A DNA stretch of 64,000 bases from Dacryopinax spathularia (lineage: Eukaryota; Basidiomycota; Dacrymycetes; Dacrymycetales; Dacrymycetaceae): contig JBBPFI010000001.1 in the NCBI GenBank assembly GCA_037974965.1, positions 2,232,001-2,296,000 of the forward strand. The letters run 5' to 3'. Of this stretch, positions 25,287-36,437 are shown piece after piece. The notes under the pieces are model-generated. The model worked only from the letters and a program-made list of their open reading frames with translations. It was not told the DNA's origin and searched no databases. Numbering within the stretch: position 1 is the stretch's first letter; each line of letters starts with the position of its first letter. A program made the translations under genes and the position numbers.

Positions 25287-26519
25287 GATGGAAGAAGGGC
25301 TGAGGACCAAGGAACGAGGAATGAAGGGATCGTAGACAGTGGAAAACGTTGACTGTGCGAGGCGTGGTTTTGGGGCCAGTTTGGGGCCGGTGAGGCGTGT
25401 TCAGGCCGCTCTTTTAAGGCCTGTCGTTGCTCCGAACACGATGTTTCCATGCGTAGTACGCACGATCTCTTGTTCCTCCCTCTCTGGGCCATTCGATTGC
25501 CAGATTTTGGGTAGGCAGCTCCAAATAGCAGAAACGTGCGCTGGTGATTCCCTCGATCTGTGTCGTTGCTTACGCCATTTGCCTCGTGCGAGACGATGAC
25601 TCCACGTTGTGGAAAAGGCGGCACCGAGTTACAGCTGAGCCCGGGGATGGTCTTTTCGATTCTCAGCACAATCACGATGTGAGCGCCAAAGTAGTGCGTC
25701 CACAAGAGTCGCAGTGATTCATCAGTCTAGCCGAGTGTTCAAGCACAGAACACAGATCTGCGGTATGCATGATCCCACGTGCCTCGAGATACATGATATC
25801 TAGATGGCCATCTGGAAGCATATCACCGAGGACAACGCTGTCAGATCTTGGCGATGTGGAAGATCTCGACCAGCGCAAGGGAGCCGAGCCTTCACGTACA
25901 AGGGCGTGTACCACATTCCAGCGAGTAAAGTTGAGCCAAGGCTACGGAGTAACAATAGAGAAGTCGGGCGATCAACGCGAGACAATCCCTCGATGTGGCG
26001 GATCGGAGCGCATATAGCCAGGATAAGCATGCTTTGGGGAGATCGCGAACGCGTCATACGTGGTTTGTTGATCGGAAGGCATCGACAGTTCGCAATGTTT
26101 GAAGCCCGCTCTCAGCTGCATATAGCCATATTCTCAGATAATACCCAGAGTATGACTTCGATGTAATTGTGCGTTTAACGGCCTGTGTAGGTACCGCCAG
26201 CGATGGTCGTCGTTGACAGAGGAAAGACGCAGAACTTAGAAGACGCGTCCTGGACCCCGAATTAGCTACATCGAGACCCCATACGCACATGACTTCTTTA
26301 TTACGACCATCTCGATCCCCACTCCAGCTTCGATGCGCTCCCCAGAGGCGTGCCTAATTGGGAAATCTGCTGTCTGAATGCAGGCAATGATCTTCATTAT
26401 GCTCGAGCAACGCACGGACCGCACGAGGCGCATTCATTGCGCCAGCGCGAGCGGTCGGACAATGCATTGCTGTTCTGCACTTCTATCTCGTCTTTGCACT
26501 GGTACTTGACAACATTACG
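25287..26519. promoter_or_regulatory. Divergent promoter of the mycosporine gene pair
   Basis: 1233 bp between the divergently transcribed cyclase and ATP-grasp genes, so a shared control region is likely. Several minus-strand frames (25.67-26.29 kb) are open but could not be joined into a convincing protein. Confidence 0.45.
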
Positions 26520-28136
26520 ATGGAACGACGCCCCACCTACTCGCAGCATGTTTTGTCTACTCTGCTGCTAATCGGGTTATCGATGATTATCGCGCCCATC
26601 TCGTTCTCCATATGTGTTTTCTATGCTCTGTTGATGTCTCGGCAGGAAGCCAGCGGCTTCCGAGGAATGCGGCGACCCATTGTCATGATCAATGGCTCTC
26701 ATTTGTCAAAATGCCTCGCCCTTGTTCGGGCATTCGGGAAGGCAGGCTGCAAGGTCATTGTAGTTGAAGAAGGACTGTAAGTAGCGCATATATGCTTCTC
26801 GTTGGGGATTGACTCGTAGATCAGGGATGGTCACCTGACAGCGACTCGCTTCTCACGATACGTCTCCGCCTTTCGAACAGTACCTCGCCTAGTAGAAGAT
26901 CATGCCGCATATATCTCAGCATCAGCCCAAGGAAGAGCGTCGGCATACATACAGGGGCTTGTCGCTATCGCACGCCATCAGAGCGTGGATCTCTTCGTGC
27001 CGTGTTCTCAAGCCGAGTCAGCGATCGCCGACGCCAAGGCAGCCAAGCTCATGGCTCAGCACAGCGGCGGGCAAACACGGGCTATCATCCCTAGTCCTGA
27101 ACTGACAGAAGAGCTGCACGATAAGGCAAGATACTATCTCGATTCCGTTTTCGGATATCTGATTAGACACGACTAGGGCGCGTTCATGACTCTGCTCGCT
27201 TCGCTGGGCGTCTCCTGTCCTGTGTCGTACACAGTCACTTCTGTTGATCAGGCGATCGAGGTCATCTCTTCTCACCCTCCTTCGCGGCCGCTCATCCTCA
27301 AGGCTACCGCGGCACTGGACGACATCGGCCGCACCGACTTCACGTTGTACCCCATTCCGGGTGATGATCCTGCCTGCTCACTCGCTCGGAAGAAGCTCAA
27401 CGCCCTGCCAATCCCAATCAGCGGAGACGAGCCGTTCATCCTCCAAGAATTCATCCGCGGTGACGAGTACTGCACGCACGCTCTAGTAATCTCGAACCAA
27501 CTTCAAGCGTTCGTTTGCTGCCCATCAAGCAGCATGCTCATGCGCTACGAACCTGCCAATCCAGAGATCAGCCAGAAGGCAGAAAGATGGACGAAGGATT
27601 TCCTCGCTGCGTACGCTGCTGAACGGCCTGAAGAACTGTTCACGGGCCACTTTTCGCTCGACTTTATCTATAGGAAGGAGGACGACACGCTCTACCCGAT
27701 CGAGTGTAACCCTCGTGCGCATACGGCCGTTACGCTGCTGGCGGAGAACCCGGCTCTGGCGGGAGCGTACCTCTCTGCTCTTCCTGATCGTGATCCGGAG
27801 AAGTACTGGGAGCGATGGTCCACCGTGTACCCTCCGCCTCAGCGGCCAGCTCGTTCCTGGCACGGTCACATGCTAGTCGCCGTGGTCCTGCCGTATCTCT
27901 TCCCGTTCCTGACGGAAGTTCATATCCACCCGTCCTACAACTACGGCATCACCGACGAGTATATCAAGAGCCAGGTGCCGTACAAGGACGCGACGTGGGA
28001 TCCAGAGGACCCATGGCCGTTCTTTGTGCTGTATCATGTTCAGTGGCCCTGGGCGCTGTTGAAGTTCCTGTTTACCAGAAGACAGAAGAGGTGGAGCAGG
28101 CTGAACGTCAGTACAGGGACAATGTTCGAGTGCTGA
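26520..28136 (+). CDS. ATP-grasp ligase, mycosporine-glycine synthase type (mycosporine step 3)
   Basis: Three exons (26520-26776, 26825-27125, 27177-28136) give 505 residues. A single hydrophobic segment at about 12-38 suggests a membrane anchor. The rest follows the MysC pattern: HLSKCLALVRAFGKAG, LTATRFSRYVSAF, the ATP-grasp lysine region RPLILKATAALDDIGR, FILQEFIRGDEYCTHALV and the metal-binding FSLDFIYR...YPIECNPRAHTAVTLL. MysC couples 4-deoxygadusol to an amino acid with ATP. Intron 2 (27126-27176) has no usable GT; the frame is restored only by a GC donor (AAG|GCAAGA...CTAG), a GC-AG intron of 51 nt. It is divergent from the cyclase and convergent, 102 bp apart, with the O-methyltransferase. 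Confidence 0.9.
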
Positions 28137-28238
28137 CAGCCGACTCCCGCGCCCTACTTAGAACTTTATGCTCAAATTCTATAGATTGCAATACGAGATC
28201 GGTTGCATATGCGTACAGTACCTCGACGGAGACCTAGC

Positions 28239-29347
28239 CTAAGCACAACTATGTACCTCCAATCCAGGCAGGTCGTCTTCCACCTCCACGCAAGTACTGA
28301 TCTCGACCGCGTCGTCCTCCCCCGTATAGGGATCCCAGCTCATGACCATCCTACTCTCGTATCTGATCCCCCTCACACCCGTGATAACTGTCCCAGTCTC
28401 CTCATCAACTTCCTCCACCTCGTCCTCTTCCTCTTCTCCCACGCCCCTCGCCTCCTCTTTGGTAGTGGAGGACGAGCCAGAGCGGGGAGGCTTACCCCGC
28501 ACATAAGCGAGATACCGCGGATTCCCAGGCTTAACAACATTATCCGCCACGCACACCGTCCCCTTCCCGATCCATCCCCCCTCTTCCAGGGCTTTCAGAT
28601 CCATCGTATAATGCGGCTTATGATGATCCAGAAAAACCAGATCAAACTGCGTGCCCGGCTTCAACGCGGGAAGGAGGGTGTGCAGGTGGAGGATGGAGAG
28701 CGTTGAGGGGCCGGTGAGGATGTGCGCGACTTTGTCGAGCCCGGCGAGGGAGAGGAGGGAGCGGGCGACTGTGCTATAGGAAGGCGATTTTTCGAGGCAG
28801 ATGTAGCCGACTAGTTTGGGTTGTGTTGGTGTGACTGCCTCGGAGGAGGAGGAAGCGGGACTAGGAGGCGAAGTGGGCCAGGATGAGGGGTAGACGCCGT
28901 CTGGATGCATGGCCAGTAGATGACGGGCGAACTTGATCGCCGAGTATCCCACATACGTCCCGAGCTCGAGTATGAGCTGCTCTCCCATCAGTCCACATCC
29001 CAACCCATACATTCAGAGAGAGGAGATGAGCGCACCTTCGCCCCCGACTGCCGAATAACATCCTCCACCACCTCCCCCTTGTCCTTCCCAACATTCATGA
29101 GGTACTCCCCGCCCTCCGCATACCCGTCGATGGCATCTAGGACCGCTTGGGGGTTGCCTTGCAGCTCCTCACGCCTCGCGAGGAGGGACGCGAGCAGACG
29201 TTCTTCGCGTCCGTCGCCGGAGAAGGTGGAGTAGGCTGCGCCGCTCACTGGTGCGAGGCGGGTTGGGGGCTCTCCCTCGCCCATGCTGCTAGCCGCCTGC
29301 TGGGTAGTAGTTGTCGTAGTCGTCGTCGTAGTGGTGATGGTCGCCAT
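28239..29347 (-). CDS. O-methyltransferase, mycosporine step 2 (COMT-like)
   Basis: Two exons (29347-29036, 28979-28239) give 350 residues. The SAM motif I is ILELGTYVGYSAIKFAR at about 107-121, and the metal/substrate strand is DLVFLDHHKPHY at about 213-224, as in catechol-O-methyltransferase-like enzymes. A Thr run near the N terminus is low complexity. A long acidic insert (EEEEDEVEEVDEE) sits before the last two strands. In mycosporine clusters an O-methyltransferase converts demethyl-4-deoxygadusol to 4-deoxygadusol; cyanobacterial MysB belongs to another methyltransferase subfamily, while fungal clusters are known to use a COMT-like enzyme. Placement beside the cyclase and ATP-grasp gene supports this role. 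Confidence 0.87.
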
Positions 29348-30497
29348 TGCTCGTGCTCGCAGCGTTCTTCGCTTCACGGCGTATCTCTGAAGACGCCCAA
29401 AGATAAGTGCCTCGCATCTCTCTCACTTGCCGCATATATGCGCCTCACCCCCTCCGCATGCCTTCCTTCACATCCCCTGCAATTTTCCGCAAAGGAAATC
29501 CCCAGCCCAGCGTCACCCCTCCCTCCAAATCGGTCCCACATCGGAGAGGCGACAGTCAGATCGACGTAAACGCGATCTGTAGCATACCGGTCGATGACTG
29601 GAATGTTGGGACTGTCTGCCACACCGTGGGGCGGCGCGTGTCGACCAGCTTGGCAGGTCGATCGATGCTGGGAGACGCAAGATCAATTATGGGCAAGTCC
29701 AGGATCGACCAGGAACGCATTATGTGAAGGCCGATCGAGGTGGTGTCATTGTCCTTCCGCAATTTGGGCTTCGTCGTTGTCACCCCAACGTTTGAGGGTC
29801 GAGGAGGAGAAAAGCGCAACCCTGGATGAGGAACCGAGTCAGCCAAGAACTGGTGCTTGCGCAGCTTTCCAGCAACCTCTTCTCAACATCGACCGGTGCC
29901 TTCTCGCTTATGCAAAAACTAAACTATGGACTAGCAAGGTCTGCGCGCAGCTTAACTGGTATTGCGCCTGCTGCGCTGGTCGACGATCTGCCTTGAGGCT
30001 TCGAGGCCGGCTATGGAGGCTGGGGGATTGCCCTATTCGGGAAACGCAGTCACCTCGCTCCCCTCCTTTGGCAGCGGCACCACGCCCACTCCCGCGGCTT
30101 TCATCGCCTATCCCGATGGTTGAGAACACCATACACAACAGCCCAGTGACTACCCGACATCCTCGCCGAGGAGTGCGCCCAGAGTGGACGATGACTGTCC
30201 CGGAAAGTGCTAGTCAACTCCTCGCGGACGTTGAGCATGAAGGAGTCACCGACCACCACCCCTATCCTGTCCCGTCGTGTCATCGACCTCCTCGACTCGA
30301 GAGGGTTGACTCGACAATCCCATTGTCCGTTGACTCAAGCTCTTGCTCGGCGGGGGATATAACAAGCCTGCGGTTTCTTTGATGTTGCGCAGCAACAACT
30401 GTCGAGTCTCGACAGGAGGTTCTCATGCGTTTTTGTCCCACCCGGCGACAATAGACTAAGGGTGTGCTTGCGAGAGTTTGATTGAAGGTTGTCCACT
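29348..30497. other. Intergenic stretch
   Basis: 1150 bp between divergent genes. It should hold the O-methyltransferase promoter on its left. Frames open in 29.6-30.4 kb have no recognisable domain and no splice support. Confidence 0.35.
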
Positions 30498-31155
30498 ATG
30501 ATGGTACGTCTTTTCCCTCTCTTCCCATCCTAAGAGGGTGGAAGGACCCGCCCAGGAGAGGCTCAGCTGACCTACCCATCGTTCGTAGATCAGTACATCC
30601 CCCTCCTTGGCTCAGCCCACCCGCACAGAACGAGTCGAACCATTCCGCCGGCCTCCTAACTCTTTCGTATCACCCTGCCCCCGCACCCCTCCGCCCAAGA
30701 CGGTGAAGGCCAAGCCACAAGGTCCCGCAAAGAAGTCGAAGCCTCGCGGCCTCGCATTGTCCGCACCGGCACGCCAGCAGGCTCCAAACGGGAGGATCAA
30801 TAGGGGACAAACAGTACCGCACCAGTCGGCCTCGTCCTCCCTCTCCCATATTGAGAATCCAGCCCCTGTGTACACGTACGATCCCCTTCCCGTTCCCCCG
30901 CCTCTCCCCCCTCTGGGGGCTCCCAGCCTATCACCAGAAGGAGCCTCGACCGTCCCTTCCTCCGCTTACCCACCCCCTGCCGAGACGTACCCAACCCCTG
31001 TTCAGCCCAGCTATCCGATGAACTCGGTTCCACTTCCCCAGCCTTGGGAAGGAGAAGAAAGACACAGGAAAGGGGATATGTTTTCTGTTAGGGGTTGTGA
31101 TTGGCGTTTGCCTTGGCCGCCACAAACGACATGGGATCCGCACGTTTGTTCCTGA
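30498..31155 (+). CDS. Small Pro-rich protein of unknown function
   Basis: Two exons (30498-30503, 30589-31155) give 190 residues. The first exon holds only two Met codons before a GTACGT donor, the pattern also seen in several small genes of this window. Residues 15-65 are basic (KTVKAKPQGPAKKSKPRG), the middle is Pro-rich (PLPVPPPLPPLG) and Tyr-containing (PVYTYDPLP). No domain is recognised. RRPPNSF near residue 22 resembles the start of an HMG box but the rest of the box is missing. It is probably disordered. Confidence 0.45.
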
Positions 31156-31749
31156 ACTGCGGAAGTGCGCGCTGTCTACCTGCGATTTGGTGGGAAGATG
31201 TGGGAGGAAGGACTCTTTGGCCCGTCTCTGGTAGACGAAGGCAAGTAATGCAAGGTACTCATGATCTTAACTTCTGTATCGTTACGTATCTACTGCTTCA
31301 AGACCGCTCTGTGATTCTTCTAATGTAAAGCAGCCGAGCTGCTCGCGTTTGCATCGCATGGCTCGCATCTCAATCAATCACCGCTGCTCTTCTCTTCTCC
31401 CCTATCATGTGCCCTTTAGTCGTGTCACCTTTGATCGTCTCACCTTTGATCGTGTCACCATTGATCGTCTCACCTGCAAGCACCAGTACAACGGTACAAG
31501 CTCCGGGGCCCTTTGATAATGACCCCTTTATGTGTTGGCGTGGGCTGACGCGGCCGTTTGCTTCACGGAGCGCTTCTGACTTCTCCTTTGGATATTCGTC
31601 TGATAGGAGAGGGCCAAGAGTGCATATAAGCCTCAGTGTCCTTGGCGCTGACTTGCCACCAAGCTTTCAATACCGTTCAACACCTCTCCACTGTCCAGTC
31701 CTCGCAGCTCCACAGCACCTCACCTCTCAGAAACGTAGACAATAGCAGG
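31156..31749 (+). promoter_or_regulatory. Promoter of metallothionein 3
   Basis: 594 bp before the third metallothionein. A TATA-like catataag lies at 31623-31630. Four tandem 15-bp units are at 31419-31478 (listed separately). Confidence 0.45.
31419..31478 (+). repeat. Four tandem 15-bp repeats upstream of metallothionein 3
   Basis: Four head-to-tail copies of a 15-bp unit close to ATCGTSTCACCTTTG (starts 31419, 31434, 31449, 31464), with one to three mismatches, about 270-330 bp before the ATG. The regular array in front of a stress gene suggests transcription factor sites. Confidence 0.7.
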
Positions 31750-32126
31750 ATGACGGTGAGCCTCTCTCCTTCCTCTCCTCAGTCGAGGAACGCGCCTGCT
31801 TATGCGCTTCCTCCCACCTACAGACCCAAGCGAGCACCAGCCACGCCTGCCCCTGCGCCGTACGTCCTCCTCCTCCTCCTCCTCCTCCCTCCCGGTCTTT
31901 CAGTACTTGAAAACTGACGTACCGGGATACAGGCGGGGAACTGTAAATCCGGCGCTTGTGACAGCAACACCAAGTGCTGCACTGAAGCTGCCCAGGCTGA
32001 GAGGTGCCCTTGTGCTGTACGTCCCCCTTCCCGCTTTCCCTCTGTTCGAATCGTATAGGCGCTGAAGTGAAGTAGACGGGCGAATGCCCTTGCACGTGCT
32101 GCAAAGTTAAGCAGCCCTCCGCCTAG
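31750..32126 (+). CDS. Metallothionein 3, 58 residues, 12 Cys
   Basis: Four exons (31750-31755, 31824-31859, 31933-32016, 32076-32126), all joined in phase 0, give 58 residues with 12 cysteines. The Cys pattern comes in repeats: HACPCA, NCKSGACD, KCC, RCPCA and ECPCTCCK; the CPCA(A/T)G(N/E)C unit occurs twice. Long fungal metallothioneins built from repeated CPC-type units are known from Cryptococcus, where they detoxify copper. No aromatic residues except His9. Missed by ORF scans because no exon exceeds 84 nt. It is unlike the two 7-Cys genes at 15.4 and 22.8 kb. Confidence 0.85.
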
Positions 32127-32670
32127 ATGCTCGCCAGCGAGCAAAGGAATTTTCCGGTCGATTTATACTGCCTTGGATGATGGTTGATGGGACTCTGCCA
32201 GCCTGTGTTTGTCGATGTACACTATGTATGAATGTGTACATCAGCTTTGTATGCCGAATATATGTAGAAGAAAAGCCAGCCTGGAGCAAAGCAGAAATCA
32301 ACCTCCACCAGCTAGCTCCGGATCACGACAAAGACTGTGCAGGATAGTGTATCATTGATGAGCGATTGAATGGATTAGCGCCGGCCCCCAACCCGGTCCA
32401 GCCCGAACCCGAACCCTTTCGTATCCCGCCGGCGTGAACCCTACTATTATCGGTCTTCGGCTCCGGTTGTTATTCCGTGTGCTTGGCCCGGCCGAGCGCG
32501 TCATTTCCTTCAGGTGCTGTCGGTGGATGGGCGGATATCCCTCGCACGACTCTTTCCTTCAGCTTTTCTCTTTGGTTGTTGTAGTTGTACCCCGCAGTCC
32601 CTTGCTGCCCTCCCTTTCCCCACGTCTTGCTCCCTGCTATCGCCAGCAAGGAGCTGCCAAGGCGACAAAG
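32127..32670. other. Intergenic
   Basis: 544 bp between two co-directional genes. There is an A/T-rich 3' flank (about 32160-32280) and a pyrimidine-rich leader before 32671. No gene was seen. Confidence 0.3.
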
Positions 32671-33818
32671 ATGAACGCCTCCTCCCAAGAACCAGCACCA
32701 GCACCCTCATCCTCCACATCAACAGCGATCTCCACTTCCGAGCTCCCTCAACCAGCCTCAACACGTACAAAGCTCCCACTACGACAGCGGATATATGAGC
32801 ACCTGCATGCAGATGTCGATGCGGACCTGGCGACTGTTCCGCTGAGCGTGTTTTGTTTTATGACTGGTTATGTGAGTCCCTCGGTAGGATGATTTGTTGT
32901 GTGGAGTGGGGTGCTGATGCGTGGGGCGGTAGATCGATAGCTTGACGTTCAGTGCATGTTATATCTGGTGTGCTTTCCAGACCGGTTCGTTTCCATCTGT
33001 CTGAGTGTGGGACTGTAGACTGACAAGCGCATGTAGGGAACACCGTCCAACTCTCCCTCGCCATCTCCCGGCTCTTCACCGGCCCCTACCCGCGTCAACT
33101 CGGCTTCCAAGTCCCAGACCAACAAGCCCTCTGCTCCCTCCTCTCCTTCCTGCTCGGCGCCTTCATCGGCCGGATCGGCGACCGCATTGGCTCTCGTAGG
33201 CGCGTGTGGCTAATAGCAGGGACGTTCATCCAGGCTGCTATGACCCTCGCGGCGTGCTTGTGTGCGCTGTATGGGCGGCAAGACAGTTTTGCGGGTGTGA
33301 GGGGGGAACCGACTTGGACGGATCCGCTGGGATTTGCGGCGCTCGGGTTTGCTAGTGCGAGCATGGGGTTGCAGGCGCATTTGGGAACTCGGTGCGTCCT
33401 CCATCCTTTCCTATCTCTCTCCCCCGTCTCCCCGTGTTCCTTACCGTCTCTTCCTTCCCCCTCTCTTTGGAATGCCCGCTTCTGTCTGTTCCCTCTCGAT
33501 GAGAAGCGTCATGCTGACCTCCTTCGCAGCCTCGGCTCCCAATTCGCAACCACAGTAGTCCTCACCACAATCTGGGTCCAACTGATGGGCGACCCAAAAC
33601 TCTTCACCCCCAAGCCCCGTATAAAATCCCGGGACCACAAAGCGCTCGCGATCCTCATGCTGTTCATCGGCGGCCTCGTGGGGAGGGCATTGGACGGGAC
33701 GATCGGGGCGGCGAATACGTTTGCGGTAGGGGCGGCGATGAGGCTGCTGGTTGCGGTGAGCTGGTGGTGGGTGCCGGAGAAGGGGAGGAAGGAGCAGAGT
33801 GGGGTTAAGCAGGGTTGA
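32671..33818 (+). CDS. DUF1275 (YoaK-like) membrane protein
   Basis: Four exons (32671-32871, 32933-32984, 33037-33391, 33530-33818) give 298 residues. After a disordered Ser/Thr/Pro N terminus (about 45 residues) come five or six hydrophobic segments. The family signature FMTGYIDSLTF...FQTGNTVQLSLAI spans the first two splice junctions, which confirms the exon model. LLSFLLGAFIGRIGDRIGSRRR and LGSQFATTVVLTTIW are further DUF1275 blocks. Function is unknown; members are predicted transporters. Confidence 0.85.
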
Positions 33819-34117
33819 GCGGGAAAGCTGTAGTATGACTGCGTAGATTGTGGGTGGGATCTAGATCGGTTGGGTGGGACGGAAAGGCCGCATGTATACC
33901 ATTGGTTTTCGTTTGTTTTGGCATTACCTCACTTATAGACTGGTTTCGTTGCACAATCTCACAACCACATTATCTGGAAGCACAACATATGCGCCCAAAA
34001 CTGTCCGATTGTAGATTCGTCATCAACTAGGTATCAACCGCCAACCCATATCGACGGGCACTGCATACATGCAATCTACACCGCATACATGTCACCCTCA
34101 ATCCCAATAGTATACAC

Positions 34118-35348
34118 TCAGTTCCACTCCAACCCCTCCAACCCATTTCCCCCTCCCGCACCCAACCGCCTCTTCTCCCCCTCCTCCCCCAACAAACTAT
34201 TCAGCACCCCGGCCAGCCTCACACCAGCCATAGCCAACACCCTCTCAACCACATGCTGATCCCTTATCGGCCCGAGGTACTGCGGCGTATCGAGCTCGGG
34301 AGGCTTGCCGTGGGTGGTGTAGTGCGGGGGCCAGACGTATTGACAGTTTAGGGGGTGGAGGGAGGTGGCCCAGAAGAGGGGGCAGATGGGGAGGTCGGCA
34401 GGATCCGCTGGAGACTTCGGGCCCTGGGCTGCTCCTTGCAGCACCGCTTGGCCCTCTGAAGGGCGAATAGGGAAATCCAGACTATCTTCATCCAAGTTCC
34501 TCGGAACAAGCAGCTCCGGATCCAAGTCCCCCCCTTCCGGGCACTGAGGCCAGGAGAGCCATTCATCGGCCCACCAACCCCTGATACCTTCCCACACTAT
34601 CCAGCGGACATACGGGTCGTAGATCGACCCCCTTAGGGCGGACTCTATGCGCTTTGAGGGGAGGGGACGGGTGTAGTTTGAGAGAGTGCGGATTGATTGG
34701 GTTATTAGGAGTGTGTCCCAGACTGTGTGTAGATCTTTTTGGAAGGGTCAGTTATCAACAGGGGGAGGAGGAGCGACATAAAGAAGAACGTACTCGTTGA
34801 GCGGCCCTCAAACCTGACGTGATCTAGCGCATATACTCAGCATGGACAGGCAATTAGGGGATAAGGAGCGCACCGTCGTTCCCGCCCCTATCCCTCCCAG
34901 AGAGATGCATCGGCATATGCAAGTCTCCGAGGTAGTGCGTCAAGAACCTCAACGCAATATCCTGTCTCTCGCCCCCATACTCCCCCACCTCATGCGTAAC
35001 ATTAACCAACGCCGTCAACAAATTCCTTTCGCTCGTCCATCCCTCTTCTCCAAAGACGCATTTCTCAGCCGGATAGTCCCCAACGCCGTTAACGTAGTGC
35101 AACGAGCTGGTCCAGCGCCATTCGGGTCGACGCTTGATACTGTCTGCCCAGGCTGCGTATGGGGCGAGATGGCAGCGCGCGTTGGGGGGGAGGATGTCGC
35201 ACAGCTGAGTGCGGACGGAGGGGAGGAGATGGATCTGGGCGATGGTGGCTAGGATTTGGTGGCCTGCGACGCCCCAGGCGAGAACTTGGGCTGATTGGAA
35301 TAAGACGACCAGAGCGGAGAAGAGGAGGGAGGGGGTGGGGAGACGCAT
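34118..35348 (-). CDS. Secreted S1/P1 nuclease
   Basis: Three exons (35348-34874, 34823-34794, 34734-34118) give 373 residues. A signal peptide ends before Trp25, the N-terminal zinc ligand of the mature enzyme (WGVAGHQ). Other zinc ligands lie in HYVNG, THYLGDLHMPMHL and RDRGGND, and NLHTVWD follows across the tiny 30-nt second exon. These are all hallmark motifs of zinc-dependent nucleases that cut single-stranded DNA and RNA outside the cell or in the vacuole. A Pro/Glu/Asp-rich insert (about 230-285) is longer than in P1. The GTG at 35378 was rejected in favour of the ATG at 35348. Confidence 0.9.
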
Positions 35349-35790
35349 CTTGGTCGTCGGTAAGAGCCAAGGACGCACGGCCCAACGTATATGTAGGACA
35401 AAGAGGGGCGGAGAGGGGGTTCAACAATAATCACCGCAAGGGATATACGGAAGCCTAACAACGCCGAACCGAAGGCGCCCCTTATCACCGGTTCCGATGA
35501 TGACATCAAATCAGTGGCTATGCATCCCCACGTTCCAGTCTTGACTTTCCGCCACCTGTCCCCGGAGGCACGTTCACATTCCAGTCTTGCCGAACTCGGC
35601 ATCTTGCACCCTAGTCTGCACCGTTAAGGACTGCACATCCATTGTTGCAGGTCATATATCATAACATTGACCATTGTTATGATTATGCTTTCTCACCCCG
35701 AATGGATACTGTTTCGCCTTGCCCTGCTTCGTGCTTGCCCAGACTGCGCTCTCCGCTTCTTCTCGTTTGCTTCGACAGGCTGCGCCCAGC
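35349..35790. other. Intergenic, left flank of the MULE gene
   Basis: 442 bp between the nuclease promoter side and the first MULE exon found. A small inverted repeat (aacattgaccattgttatg, about 35662-35681) is present. No terminal inverted repeat matching the right side of the palindrome-rich block was found by eye. Confidence 0.3.
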
Positions 35791-36432
35791 ATGATCTCTC
35801 GTGGCGACTTTACACAAGATTTGCAAAGTGGTTCCTATACCCATATATGGGACAGCATGGAAGACTTTAACATATGGAAGGAAGAAGAACAACGAACCGA
35901 GCTGATTCAATTTGGAAAGCGTAACGTCAAGTGTGGCCCAAAGGAGAGCAAAAGTGGGCAGTCTGGGTACCTGGAGAGACGCACTTGGGTCTGCACGCGA
36001 GAGGGGACTGGGGGGGTTAAGGCATATACAAAGAAGCATCCAGAGTAGAACCGAAAGGTTACAAGCAAGAGGGTGCGCAGCCTGGTTCTTCTTAATCCCA
36101 CCCAGCTGATTCTGTTGTCTAGACAGGCTGCAAATGTGTCCTCATCACGAAAACGTATCCCGGCACGCCTAAAGTCCTTGGGCGCTACCATGCCGTCCAT
36201 TCCCACTTAATCGGAGATCCCAATGCCCCCTACGTTAGGCTGTCCCAGCAGACCAGAACGTACATTGAAGAGTTGCTCCGTTTGAAGGTGGAGCCTCGGG
36301 AAATCTTGCGCAAGATCCATGGTGACGCCTATGACCTTCATCAGACTGTTATGGTTGAGCGAAACCACTTTGTCACCATGCATGATATTAAGAGAATGCA
36401 GGTGCGTGCACTGCACTGTACAGACTGCGCAG

Positions 36433-36437
36433 CCTGC
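36433..36437 (+). repeat. Target site duplication CCTGC (left copy)
   Basis: CCTGC directly precedes the 5' LTR and is repeated at 43708-43712 after the 3' LTR, as expected for a Ty3/Gypsy integrase. Confidence 0.9.

Noticed and set aside
25672-26290. Minus-strand frames between the cyclase and ATP-grasp genes
   Set aside because: Pieces look mildly protein-like but cannot be joined by credible splice sites and match no family I know; treated as promoter.
30560-30680. HMG-box-like start (RRPPNSF) in the Pro-rich protein
   Set aside because: The helices of an HMG box do not follow.
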